Source: Agromyces allii (lineage in GTDB: Bacteria; Actinomycetota; Actinomycetes; Actinomycetales; Microbacteriaceae). Taken from it: DNA of 64,000 nucleotides. The stretch is from the NCBI RefSeq assembly GCF_009749385.1, contig NZ_WBIN01000012.1:62001-126000 (forward strand), written 5' to 3'. Below, one piece after another: positions 55,860 through 62,000 of the stretch (positions are counted from its first letter, which is position 1; the number at the start of each line of letters is the position of its first letter). The notes beneath the pieces are model-generated. The model was not told the DNA's origin, did not search any database, and saw only the letters and a list, made by a program, of their open reading frames with translations. The translations under genes were made by a program, and so were the position numbers.

Positions 55860-56174
55860 TCAGAGCGAATGTCGACGCACTGCGCTCGCCCATACCCATG
55901 TGAAGCGCTCGACCCCATCCGCCGACCAGCGAATGAGAACCGCCCCAGTCGTCCAAGCGACAGCGACCCCCTGAATGAGTCGCGGCTCCTCGTAGACCAC
56001 CCGGTGACGAATCCAGGCTTCGACGCTGACGGGTTCCCGGGCCTCCACCCTTCTTCCAGTGGTCCTCAATTCTTCGGGCGATAGCGGCACCGGCGTGCCG
56101 CGTGATGCATCGAGGCGCTCTGCCCGCGCAAGGTTCTCGTCGAGTCGGCTGTCGTACCGGCGATTTTGAGTCAA
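55860..56174 (-). CDS. Small SOS-box-controlled protein, unknown function
   Basis: 104 aa from a TTG at 56174, with AAGGCAGG upstream; the frame is open further but changes to non-coding character. Sequence starts MTQNRRYDSRLDENLARAERL, continues RGTPVPLSPEELRTTGRRVE, and ends with a beta-rich part (VSVEAWIRHRVVYEEPRLIQ, GVAVAWTTGAVLIRWS, FTWVWASAVRR). Similar small proteins occur in other Microbacteriaceae as far as I can recall; no function is known. An 18-base LexA-type box and a -10 TAGACT directly abutting it lie 51 bases upstream, so induction by DNA damage is predicted. Confidence 0.7.
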   Translation of the reverse strand: MTQNRRYDSRLDENLARAERLDASRGTPVPLSPEELRTTGRRVEAREPVSVEAWIRHRVVYEEPRLIQGVAVAWTTGAVLIRWSADGVERFTWVWASAVRRHSL

Positions 56175-56224
56175 GCCAGCCTGCCTTTCGCGAGCTAAGG
56201 ACCGGTTGTCGCCCGCGTACCAAA

Positions 56225-56247
56225 TTCGAATGTTTGTTCGAAGTCTA
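56225..56247 (-). promoter_or_regulatory. LexA (SOS) box and -10 upstream of the gene at 55860
   Basis: TTCGAATGTTTGTTCGAA at 56225-56242 matches the actinobacterial LexA consensus TCGAACNNNNGTTCGA with one mismatch. On the minus strand a TAGACT (56247-56242) touches the box, so LexA would cover the transcription start. The same arrangement occurs at 61932-61954. Confidence 0.72.
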
Positions 56248-56309
56248 GCCTCCACCAATTCTGACCCCTGCGCCGATCGTTGTGCTCGCAGTGCCGGTAG
56301 CCTTGGCTC

Positions 56310-56585
56310 ATGTCTCGCACATCTCGCCCAGATCCGGCGGAGCTCGCGCCAGGATGGCCGGATGTTCCTTCTAGCGACACCGCAGCTGAGGCGGCTCGGC
56401 GATTCGCGACAAATCTTCGATCGGCGATCGGCGATCGAAGCGTGCGGGCTGCGGCGCGAGATGCAGGACTCAGCCATACATCGCTCCTGAAGTATCTGGA
56501 CGGTACTTCGTGGCCAGACCTCTACGCGATCGCTCGACTGGAGGAGGCGTTGGGTCGCAGGCTCTGGGCTGGGCCTAAAAAGTAG
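56310..56585 (+). CDS. Small HTH protein (copy 3), WP...LW type
   Basis: 91 aa. MSRTSRPDPAELAPGWPDVP at the start corresponds to the N terminus of the two-domain protein at 53747. HTH core: AARRFATNLRSAIGDRSVRAAARDAGLSHTSLLKYLDG followed by TSWPDLYAIARLEEALGRRLW. The clearest Xre-like helix-turn-helix of the set (VRAAARDAGLSHTSLLKYL). -10 TAGCCT at 56298-56303, ATG six bases later: leaderless. 36 bp before copy 4, same direction. Confidence 0.75.
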   Translation: MSRTSRPDPAELAPGWPDVPSSDTAAEAARRFATNLRSAIGDRSVRAAARDAGLSHTSLLKYLDGTSWPDLYAIARLEEALGRRLWAGPKK

Positions 56586-56621
56586 CTTCGCGTCTGCTGA
56601 TTGCGGCAGTACAGTGGATTC

Positions 56622-56894
56622 ATGAGTGGCATTAGATATGGCCAGTCGCTTAAAACAAGCCTAGCCCGCCCTCGGGAGAACCTCTGCCTGGCGATCGGCC
56701 AAGCCGCTCTGCAGGAGGTGGCACACCGCGCCAGGCTCGAGGTCGACGAAGTGGCGAGTTTGTTGGGCGGGACGACCCACGGCGATCTCTTCCTGACCAG
56801 ACTCGAGGAAGCTCTCGGAGTGACTCTGTGGCCACGAGTGCATCCGATCTCAGAAGCGGACTCCGACGACCGCCGGCTCGAAAGCGAGTTGTGA
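56622..56894 (+). CDS. Small HTH protein (copy 4)
   Basis: 90 aa: MSGIRYGQSLKTSLARPREN, LQEVAHRARLEVDEVASLLGG, GDLFLTRLEEALGVTLWPRV, then a charged tail (SEADSDDRRLESEL). Paralogue of the gene at 55459 with the same promoter: TACAGT at 56610-56615 and ATG six bases later. First gene of a likely four-gene unit: the next start (GTG 56896) is one base behind its stop, and the following junctions overlap. Confidence 0.7.
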   Translation: MSGIRYGQSLKTSLARPRENLCLAIGQAALQEVAHRARLEVDEVASLLGGTTHGDLFLTRLEEALGVTLWPRVHPISEADSDDRRLESEL

Positions 56895-56895
56895 C

Positions 56896-57210
56896 GTGGC
56901 AGAGGAGCTATCCGAACTTGACGCGACCGAACGCGGGCGATTTGCCATCTTCACGGAAAGCGGATCGATCTACGAGATCGAGATCAGCGGCAATGCCGCG
57001 AGGCTCTGTCGGCACCCGAATGCCGACACGGGTTCCTCGTCGCTCTATCGAGACAACGAAACGATCGAACTCCACGACTTCACCGCAGCAGTTGGACAGA
57101 GCGCGGCATTTAAGTTCCTCAAGGACGACCCGACCTTGTCTCCGGACTACTTCGCGACCTTCCGACTCACGACGCCAGTCGTTCGCATCATTCGCTTGGA
57201 ATGGGAATGA
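56896..57210 (+). CDS. Small unknown protein in the HTH operon
   Basis: 104 aa from a GTG one base after the preceding stop. Mostly beta-strand-like: FAIFTESGSIYEIEISGNAARLCR, SSLYRDNETIELHDFTAAV, then YFATFRLTTPVVRIIRLEWE. No signal peptide, no motif I recognise; the two-strand pattern around ESGSIYEIEI would fit a small beta-barrel or cystatin-like fold. Its stop overlaps the ATG (57207) of the following broken gene. Confidence 0.65.
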   Translation: MAEELSELDATERGRFAIFTESGSIYEIEISGNAARLCRHPNADTGSSSLYRDNETIELHDFTAAVGQSAAFKFLKDDPTLSPDYFATFRLTTPVVRIIRLEWE

Positions 57211-57576
57211 AGAAGAACGCGAACGCTATCGATCCCGCTCTCAACGATGATGCCCGTTGACTCGCACTCTGACACGAAGTACGTCGTCTACGCCGCCGAG
57301 GACGACATCAACAAGCTCTTCTACAACGTCCATGTTCCGATGCCGGTGCTCAATGGGCTCGTATACGGTGTCGCGCCCGACTCCGGCGGCCCGTTCGAGA
57401 TTCGCGACAGCGGCATCGTCACTGAGAACGTCATCGGGTAGGCACTGACCGCGGGGCTCATCGGCGGCCTCTGGGCGGCGAGCGATTCAGCCGCCCATCA
57501 CAACCAGATCATCTCGACCATCGATAATGGTCCAGTGCTCAATGGTGTTGCCGCGCAGATCAGGGCGGCCGGATGA
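57207..57576 (+). pseudogene. Broken small gene: frameshift near codon 17 and in-frame TAG
   Basis: The ATG at 57207 overlaps the upstream stop (ATGA) and begins MKKNANAIDPALNDDAR, but stops at 57258-57260. In another frame (from about 57262) the text continues SDTKYVVYAAEDDINKLFYN ... FEIRDSGIVTENVIG, hits TAG at 57439-57441, and resumes in the same frame (ALTAGLIGGLWAASDSAAHH ... NGVAAQIRAAG) to a TGA at 57574-57576 that overlaps the next gene's ATG. Both ends keep the coupled-operon geometry, so the original was a gene of about 122 codons, now damaged twice. The last part has one probable TM helix (LTAGLIGGLWAAS). Confidence 0.7.
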
Positions 57577-58055
57577 TGCGGAGCAACCGGGTACGCACGG
57601 CGGCCCTGCTCGCGATCGTCGCCGTGCTCGCCCTCGCCGGCTGCGCTCCGATGCCGACCGCCGAGGCAGCGCGTGGTGAAGCGCGGGACGACATGCAGGC
57701 CTTCGTCGATCTCCTCCCGGCGGATTCCGTCGATCACGTGGAAGACCCGATCCCCTCCGGGTTCCTCTCGTGCGGGAGCGACGCTGCCCAATACTCCGGT
57801 CAGTGGCTGGTGTATCTGACCGACCCTGCCGCAGTGGAAGGCGCGGTCGGCGATCTTCGTCGCGACGCCGCTGATGCCGGGTTCGCCGAAGACGGGTTCC
57901 CCGACAATCGCGATGACTGGTTCTCGGTGCGGCGCGAAGGCGACCGGAAGGCTCCGATGATCGCGATCACCTCCGGCGACGATCGCGATGAAGTTCCGTT
58001 CATCCAGATCCTGTCGTTCGCGCGCTGCAGCGAACCGCCGGACCACAGCAAATAG
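57573..58055 (+). CDS. Lipoprotein of unknown function
   Basis: 160 aa. Signal MMRSNRVRTAALLAIVAVLA followed by lipobox LAGC (Cys near 24), so it is attached to the outer face of the membrane. Mature part has a Cys pair candidate (FLSCGSDAAQYSG and FARCSEPP) and a repeated Asp-rich surface (DRDEVPFIQ, DAADAGFAEDGFPDN). The pattern resembles small DUF-type lipoproteins paired with membrane proteins in actinobacteria; not identified further. The ATG at 57573 overlaps the end of the broken gene; the second ATG at 57576 is equally possible. Confidence 0.78.
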   Translation: MMRSNRVRTAALLAIVAVLALAGCAPMPTAEAARGEARDDMQAFVDLLPADSVDHVEDPIPSGFLSCGSDAAQYSGQWLVYLTDPAAVEGAVGDLRRDAADAGFAEDGFPDNRDDWFSVRREGDRKAPMIAITSGDDRDEVPFIQILSFARCSEPPDHSK

Positions 58056-58096
58056 CGCCAAACGCGGATCGACAAGATCGCAGCAGGCGGCTGCAT

Positions 58097-59230
58097 TCAG
58101 TCGCCCAACGGGGCGCCCGTGATGTGTCTGATCATGGAGGTCCGCACCCAGTAGTACTCGGCGTGTTCATCGCCGGAAGTGGTGAGGTATCCGTTCGATC
58201 CGAGGATGAAGTTCTCCAAGGAGCGGAGCGGGCCGGCGTTCCTGCCGAGTGTTGGGTTCGCGTCCGGTCCTGGAATCCGCTCCCAGTATCGGGAGTCCAG
58301 GTCGACGAAGTGCACGGATGACTCGGTCTGCACCATCCATCGGCCGGTGCCGTCCATCGTCAGCTTGGAGACGGCCTTCGGAGTTCTCACCTCGTGTCCA
58401 GCCCAATCGAGGAACTCGAGACTGCACGTGCGTGTATCGAGGATCGCCATCGACACGTCGGGCCCTTCGAGTTGGTCGAGGATGGCGACATTGGACCAGA
58501 ATCCCGTGCCTCCGTCCCTGTAGCCGACGGCATCGCTTGTGAACTGGCGGTAGTGGGCTCCGACGTAGAGGCTCGGGGCAATTTGCAGGAATCCTCGATG
58601 AAACTGAGCGCGAGCGTCGATGCCGAACTGGAGATCTTCGGGAGGCAACCGCTTTGCCTTCTCTTCGACCACTGCGTCGATTTCTGGCAGGTCGAGTGGC
58701 GCATTGTGTCCGAGGAGAATGTCGACAGGTTTGCGGCCGAGCGCCTTGAGGTCGCCATCACTTGAGACCCCAGTTCGCCGCCAGCCGTCGCCGATGGCGC
58801 GCGACATGCGGTCGGCGGATGCGGCACCGCCGAAGACTGCAAACGTGCGACCACCTATGAACGACCCTCGGTAGCCGTTCGGAAGAAACCCGACTCGGGA
58901 AGAGATCCATCGGATGCCTCCCAGCGGCCACTCGGGCGTGAGGCCGCTCCGATCGTTGAGCATCGGCACCCAGTCGTGGCAGCCGGCAAGAAACAACAGC
59001 CTCTGGCCGTGGGACGTGAGCCGTCCGGTGAGCATCCGCAGCTGGCTCGTTGAAGGTCGCCCAGGCCAAGGAATCCCGAGATCCCCGAGAAGGATGGCGA
59101 GCGAGATGCCTCGCGATGACAAGATCGCCAGAGCGTCAAGTAGGTCGTCGATTCGGCCTTCCGCGCCGCCGAGAAGGCCGACACGATCGACGTTGAACTC
59201 ATCGGCACTCCCGGCGCGGGTTGGTGTCAT
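58097..59230 (-). CDS. Calcineurin-like metallophosphoesterase homologue with degenerate metal motifs
   Basis: 377 aa from the ATG at 59230. Layout of a metallophosphoesterase: VGLLGGAEGRIDDLLDALAI (normally GD-x-H), LAILLGDLGIPWPG (GD-x-x-D/H region), LLFLAGCHDWVP (normally GNHD; here GCHD), PVDILLGHNAP and a late H (YVGAHYRQ). The first motif lacks its Asp and His, so metal binding is doubtful at one site. The C-terminal 150 residues are beta-rich. No signal peptide. It opposes the lipoprotein unit and is alone in its direction. AT-rich promoter region with an imperfect palindrome directly upstream. Confidence 0.65.
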   Translation of the reverse strand: MTPTRAGSADEFNVDRVGLLGGAEGRIDDLLDALAILSSRGISLAILLGDLGIPWPGRPSTSQLRMLTGRLTSHGQRLLFLAGCHDWVPMLNDRSGLTPEWPLGGIRWISSRVGFLPNGYRGSFIGGRTFAVFGGAASADRMSRAIGDGWRRTGVSSDGDLKALGRKPVDILLGHNAPLDLPEIDAVVEEKAKRLPPEDLQFGIDARAQFHRGFLQIAPSLYVGAHYRQFTSDAVGYRDGGTGFWSNVAILDQLEGPDVSMAILDTRTCSLEFLDWAGHEVRTPKAVSKLTMDGTGRWMVQTESSVHFVDLDSRYWERIPGPDANPTLGRNAGPLRSLENFILGSNGYLTTSGDEHAEYYWVRTSMIRHITGAPLGD

Positions 59231-59246
59231 GGTGTTAATTAATACC
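59231..59246. promoter_or_regulatory. AT-rich imperfect palindrome at the phosphoesterase-like start
   Basis: GGTGTTAATTAATACC, inverse halves with one mismatch, directly adjoins the ATG of the phosphoesterase-like gene. It is one of the few AT-rich stretches in the window and includes a -10-like TATTAA on the minus strand. Likely an operator/promoter overlap. Confidence 0.45.
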
Positions 59247-59446
59247 AGACTGGCAAATTGAGAGGCTGCAGTTGACGTGCCTTCACCGGGCACTCAGCGC
59301 GGGCGGGTCTAACGGGAAGCCTGATTGTCCTGCGGGGCCTCTCATCGCGCGAGCTGAGCGAGTGTCAGTACTGGACCGGCATGCGGGCGTTCGACTCTTG
59401 GCCGGGACCCTGTACTCGAGCATGGTGCCGGCGTAACGTCGGCTGC

Positions 59447-59548
59447 ATGGGATGGGCGTTTGGCCTCGGAGCACTCGTCATTGTGGTGCTGGGCATTTTC
59501 GCGAGCCGGGATGAGCGACGAGCTCTTCGCTCCACCAAGAAGCGCTGA
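59447..59548 (+). CDS. Tiny single-TM protein (33 aa)
   Basis: MGWAFGLGALVIVVLGIFA forms one TM helix, followed by a charged tail, SRDERRALRSTKKR. -10 TAACGT at 59434-59439 ends seven bases before the ATG, the leaderless layout seen repeatedly in this window. The hydrophobic-then-basic plan is typical of small membrane peptides (regulators, or type I toxin-like). Function unknown; expression should be verified. Confidence 0.5.
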   Translation: MGWAFGLGALVIVVLGIFASRDERRALRSTKKR

Positions 59549-59600
59549 CAAGGCTGACGGTTCCGTTGGCTTAGCTGAGTGCAGGAAGGAGATCCTCTAG

Positions 59601-59801
59601 GTGGGACTCTCCGCGCACGTCGTCTGGGCGGTGGCTGGCTTACTGCTGGCGGCTGCTGCGACAACAGCAGCAGTCATAGTGCTGCTGAATCCGGGTTCCC
59701 CGTGGGTCTGGGTCTTCCTGAGTTGCGTACTGGGGTGCGTCGTTTGTGGCTCAGCTTCGCGATGGATCAAGCGTCGGCAAGGCAAGAAATCGATGAAATA
59801 G
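59601..59801 (+). CDS. Small two-TM membrane protein, unknown function
   Basis: 66 aa from GTG 59601, with GGAAGGAG eleven bases upstream. TM1 VVWAVAGLLLAAAATTAAVI, TM2 WVWVFLSCVLGCVVCGSA, basic end (KRRQGKKSMK). The two Cys in TM2 are notable. It follows the 33-residue protein by 52 bp, so the two may form a unit. Confidence 0.55.
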   Translation: MGLSAHVVWAVAGLLLAAAATTAAVIVLLNPGSPWVWVFLSCVLGCVVCGSASRWIKRRQGKKSMK

Positions 59802-59881
59802 CCGTAAACCGATCCGCCTGCGGGCGTCCGTGAAGAACCACGACTGGGCTCGTGGGCCGTGTCGGGTGTTGGGTGGTGTCG

Positions 59882-61396
59882 TCAGTTGCCGTGGCGTTCG
59901 GATGCTGCCCGCAGGACCGTGTCGACGACGGCTTGCGGGTTGAAGTCGGGCGGCGCCTGGCTCGGGGGAAACTCTTTGAACGTGTTGGCATGCTCCTGGA
60001 TGAGCGCGGCGGCCGGCAGCACGGTCCAGAGTTTCTCGCCGGCGTAGAGCGGGTAGTACGGGGCGTCCATGTGCTGTTCGAACGGATCGACGCGGAGGTT
60101 CACCGGCCGGGGCACGGTGGCTTTCGCCAAGGCGCCGGCGAACCAGTCATCCTTGGTCTGGAAGTGCACCTTCCAGTTGTTGTAGCGCAGCGCGAAGAGG
60201 TCGTGTTCGCCGTAGTAGAAGAACTCATGGCGTGGGGATTCGTCCACTTCGCCGCTCAGGTACGGCAGTTGGTTGTAACCGTCGAGGTGCACGCGGAAGT
60301 GCGTGTCGCCGAAGTCTGCGCCCTCCAGGAGGCGTTCCTTCACATCGGGCACCCCGGCCGCGGCCATGATGGTCGGCACGATGTCCTCCAACGACATGAT
60401 GCCGTTCAGCACGCGGCCGGCGGGGATCCGTCCCGGCCAGCGAATGACGAGCGGCGCGCGGAAGCCGCCCTCCCAGCCCAGGCCCTTCTCGCCGCGGAAC
60501 GGCGTGGTGCCGCCGTCGGGCCACGTGAACTTCTCGGCACCGTTGTCGGTTGCGAACACGACGATGGTGTTCTCGGCGATCCCGAGGTCGTCGAGCTTGC
60601 CGAGCAGTTCCCCGACGACCCAGTCGAGCTCCCGCATGCCATCGGCGTAGACGCCCAGTCCGGTCTGGTCCTTCCAGCGTTCCGAGAGATGGGTCCAGAC
60701 GTGCATCCGGGTCGTGTTGTGCCACAGCAGGAACGGTTCGCCGGCCTGGTGCGCGCGCTCGATGAAGTCGATCGAATGCGCGAGCAGGTCGTCCTCGATG
60801 GTCTCCATCCGTTTGCGGGTCAGCGGCCCGGTATCCTCGATCGTCTGCTTGCCGACGGGCCCGAACCTCGGATCATCCGTCGGGTCATCGACATCCGTCG
60901 CGGTGCAGCGCAGCACGCCACGCGGCATGAACAGCTGCTGCATGATCGGAAGATGCTTCGGGTACTCGGGCTGCTCCGGCTCCTCCTCCGCGTTCAAGTG
61001 GTACAGGTTGCCGTAGAACTCGTCGAACCCGTGCACCGTGGGGAGGAACTCGTTCCGATCGCCGAGGTGGTTCTTCCCGATCTGCGCGGTGCGATACCCC
61101 TCTGGCTTGATCAGTTGCGCCAGCGTCGGGTCACCGGGTTGGATGCCCTTCTCCGCACCCGGTAGACCGACCGTCGTCAGACCGGTGCGCATCGGAATCT
61201 GACCGGTGATGAACGCCGCGCGACCGGCCGTGCAACTCGCCTGCGCGTAGTTGTCCGTCATCAGCACGCCCTCAGCGGCAATGCGATCGATGTTGGGCGT
61301 CGCGGTGCCCATGATGCCCCGGTGATACGCCCCGATATCGAACCAGCCGATATCGTCGGCCATGATCAACAGGACATTCGGCTTCTCGGTAGCCAT
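59882..61396 (-). CDS. Sulfatase with C-x-A-x-R active-site motif
   Basis: 504 aa, cytoplasmic by sequence (no signal). N-terminal LLIMADDIGWFDIG gives the metal aspartates; the formylglycine Cys is at about 55 in ASCTAGRAAFITGQ, where Ala replaces the usual Pro of C-x-P-x-R. Then IGKNHLGD, HNTTRMH, and FATDNGAEK with the remaining metal ligands, and the C-terminal subdomain RYNNWKVHFQTK. Hydrolyses sulfate esters; needs a formylglycine-generating enzyme, which is not in the window. Homologues with the arylsulfatase A-like layout and DNGAEKFTWPDGG-type loop act on aryl or sugar sulfates. Monocistronic. Confidence 0.93.
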   Translation of the reverse strand: MATEKPNVLLIMADDIGWFDIGAYHRGIMGTATPNIDRIAAEGVLMTDNYAQASCTAGRAAFITGQIPMRTGLTTVGLPGAEKGIQPGDPTLAQLIKPEGYRTAQIGKNHLGDRNEFLPTVHGFDEFYGNLYHLNAEEEPEQPEYPKHLPIMQQLFMPRGVLRCTATDVDDPTDDPRFGPVGKQTIEDTGPLTRKRMETIEDDLLAHSIDFIERAHQAGEPFLLWHNTTRMHVWTHLSERWKDQTGLGVYADGMRELDWVVGELLGKLDDLGIAENTIVVFATDNGAEKFTWPDGGTTPFRGEKGLGWEGGFRAPLVIRWPGRIPAGRVLNGIMSLEDIVPTIMAAAGVPDVKERLLEGADFGDTHFRVHLDGYNQLPYLSGEVDESPRHEFFYYGEHDLFALRYNNWKVHFQTKDDWFAGALAKATVPRPVNLRVDPFEQHMDAPYYPLYAGEKLWTVLPAAALIQEHANTFKEFPPSQAPPDFNPQAVVDTVLRAASERHGN

Positions 61397-61635
61397 CGCG
61401 GAACCTTCCCCCGTGCCGCTGACCTGGGTGATCGATCACCGAACCGGTGGCGCCCCCCAGCGGACGCCGCCACCGCCAACGTACTCCCCGCTCCAGCCGG
61501 AGGGATAGAGCCTGATCCGACCACCATGCCGGCCGCGAGCCGCTCGCCGCCCGCAAGCCGATCCGCGACCGGGACCCGGATCTGCTCAACCGATTGCAGT
61601 TGTGGGCCCGTGGTTATGCAGATTCAAGTCAGTCC

Positions 61636-61914
61636 CTACTCGAACACGCGCTCGGCAATCCACCCGGTCGGTGTGAGGCGAAGGTCGAAGACGAGGAGGT
61701 CGTCGCTCTCGGCTCTTCCAGTTACGCGCCAACCGGGAGCGAGGGTGACATCGGCTGGCGGATGCGAAATCCCGCTTGGCCATTCTGGATCGACCCCGAG
61801 TTTCGTAGGCGTGTCGATGACGCGATATCGAATGCTTCGGTAGACGAGTCGCGACGGTAGCCCGGCGGCATCGAGCCACACTGAGACAGGCTCCGCATCG
61901 GCAGCCAGGAACAT
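61636..61914 (-). CDS. Small SOS-box-controlled protein, second member
   Basis: 92 aa from ATG 61914, with AGGAGG seven to eight bases upstream. FLAADAEPVSVWLDAAGLPS, RYRVIDTPTKLGVDPEWP, then WRVTGRAESDDLLVFDLRL and GWIAERVFE: a small beta-rich domain. Similar small proteins are, as far as I recall, common in this family of bacteria, sometimes near error-prone polymerase genes, but no function is assigned. A LexA-type box with abutting -10 TAAGCT lies 18 bases upstream. 87 bp downstream of the ABC exporter gene, same direction. Confidence 0.75.
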   Translation of the reverse strand: MFLAADAEPVSVWLDAAGLPSRLVYRSIRYRVIDTPTKLGVDPEWPSGISHPPADVTLAPGWRVTGRAESDDLLVFDLRLTPTGWIAERVFE

Positions 61915-61931
61915 CAGAAAGCCTCCTGAGA

Positions 61932-61954
61932 TTCGAATGTATGTTCGAAGCTTA
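61932..61954 (-). promoter_or_regulatory. LexA (SOS) box and -10 upstream of the gene at 61636
   Basis: TTCGAATGTATGTTCGAA (61932-61949) differs from the box at 56225 in one central base. On the minus strand TAAGCT (61954-61949) abuts it, so the promoter geometry is the same as at the first site. One mismatch from TCGAACNNNNGTTCGA. Confidence 0.78.
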
Positions 61955-62000
61955 CGCCGCAGATCCGCACTTCACCATGCTGAGCTCTCCACGCTTGGGG

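Larger units (their letters stand above)
50472..59870. mobile_element. Probable genomic island beginning at the tRNA-Ser(GCT) gene
   Basis: Boundaries are approximate. From directly behind tRNA-Ser the sequence has visibly lower G+C, rarer codons, short unfamiliar genes, a DDE-transposase-like gene, two tyrosine-recombinase-like genes, several small HTH genes and a broken gene. The nine-base word CGGCATCCG/CGGATGCCG, frequent up to 50.3 kb, has no exact copy here. I found no repeat of the tRNA 3' end within the window, so the right attachment site is either outside, decayed, or the region is an old accumulation of insertions. The sulfatase at 59.9 kb is codon-wise closer to the backbone. Confidence 0.5.

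Noticed and set aside
55384..56477. Long minus-strand frames around 55.4-56.5 kb that would cover HTH genes
   Set aside because: No coding character apart from the 55860-56174 part, which was kept; the remainder is antisense to genes with promoters and domain homology.
57207..57576. Programmed frameshift with stop-codon readthrough
   Set aside because: No slippery heptamer or stimulatory structure is evident and two independent recoding events would be needed; a pseudogene is simpler.
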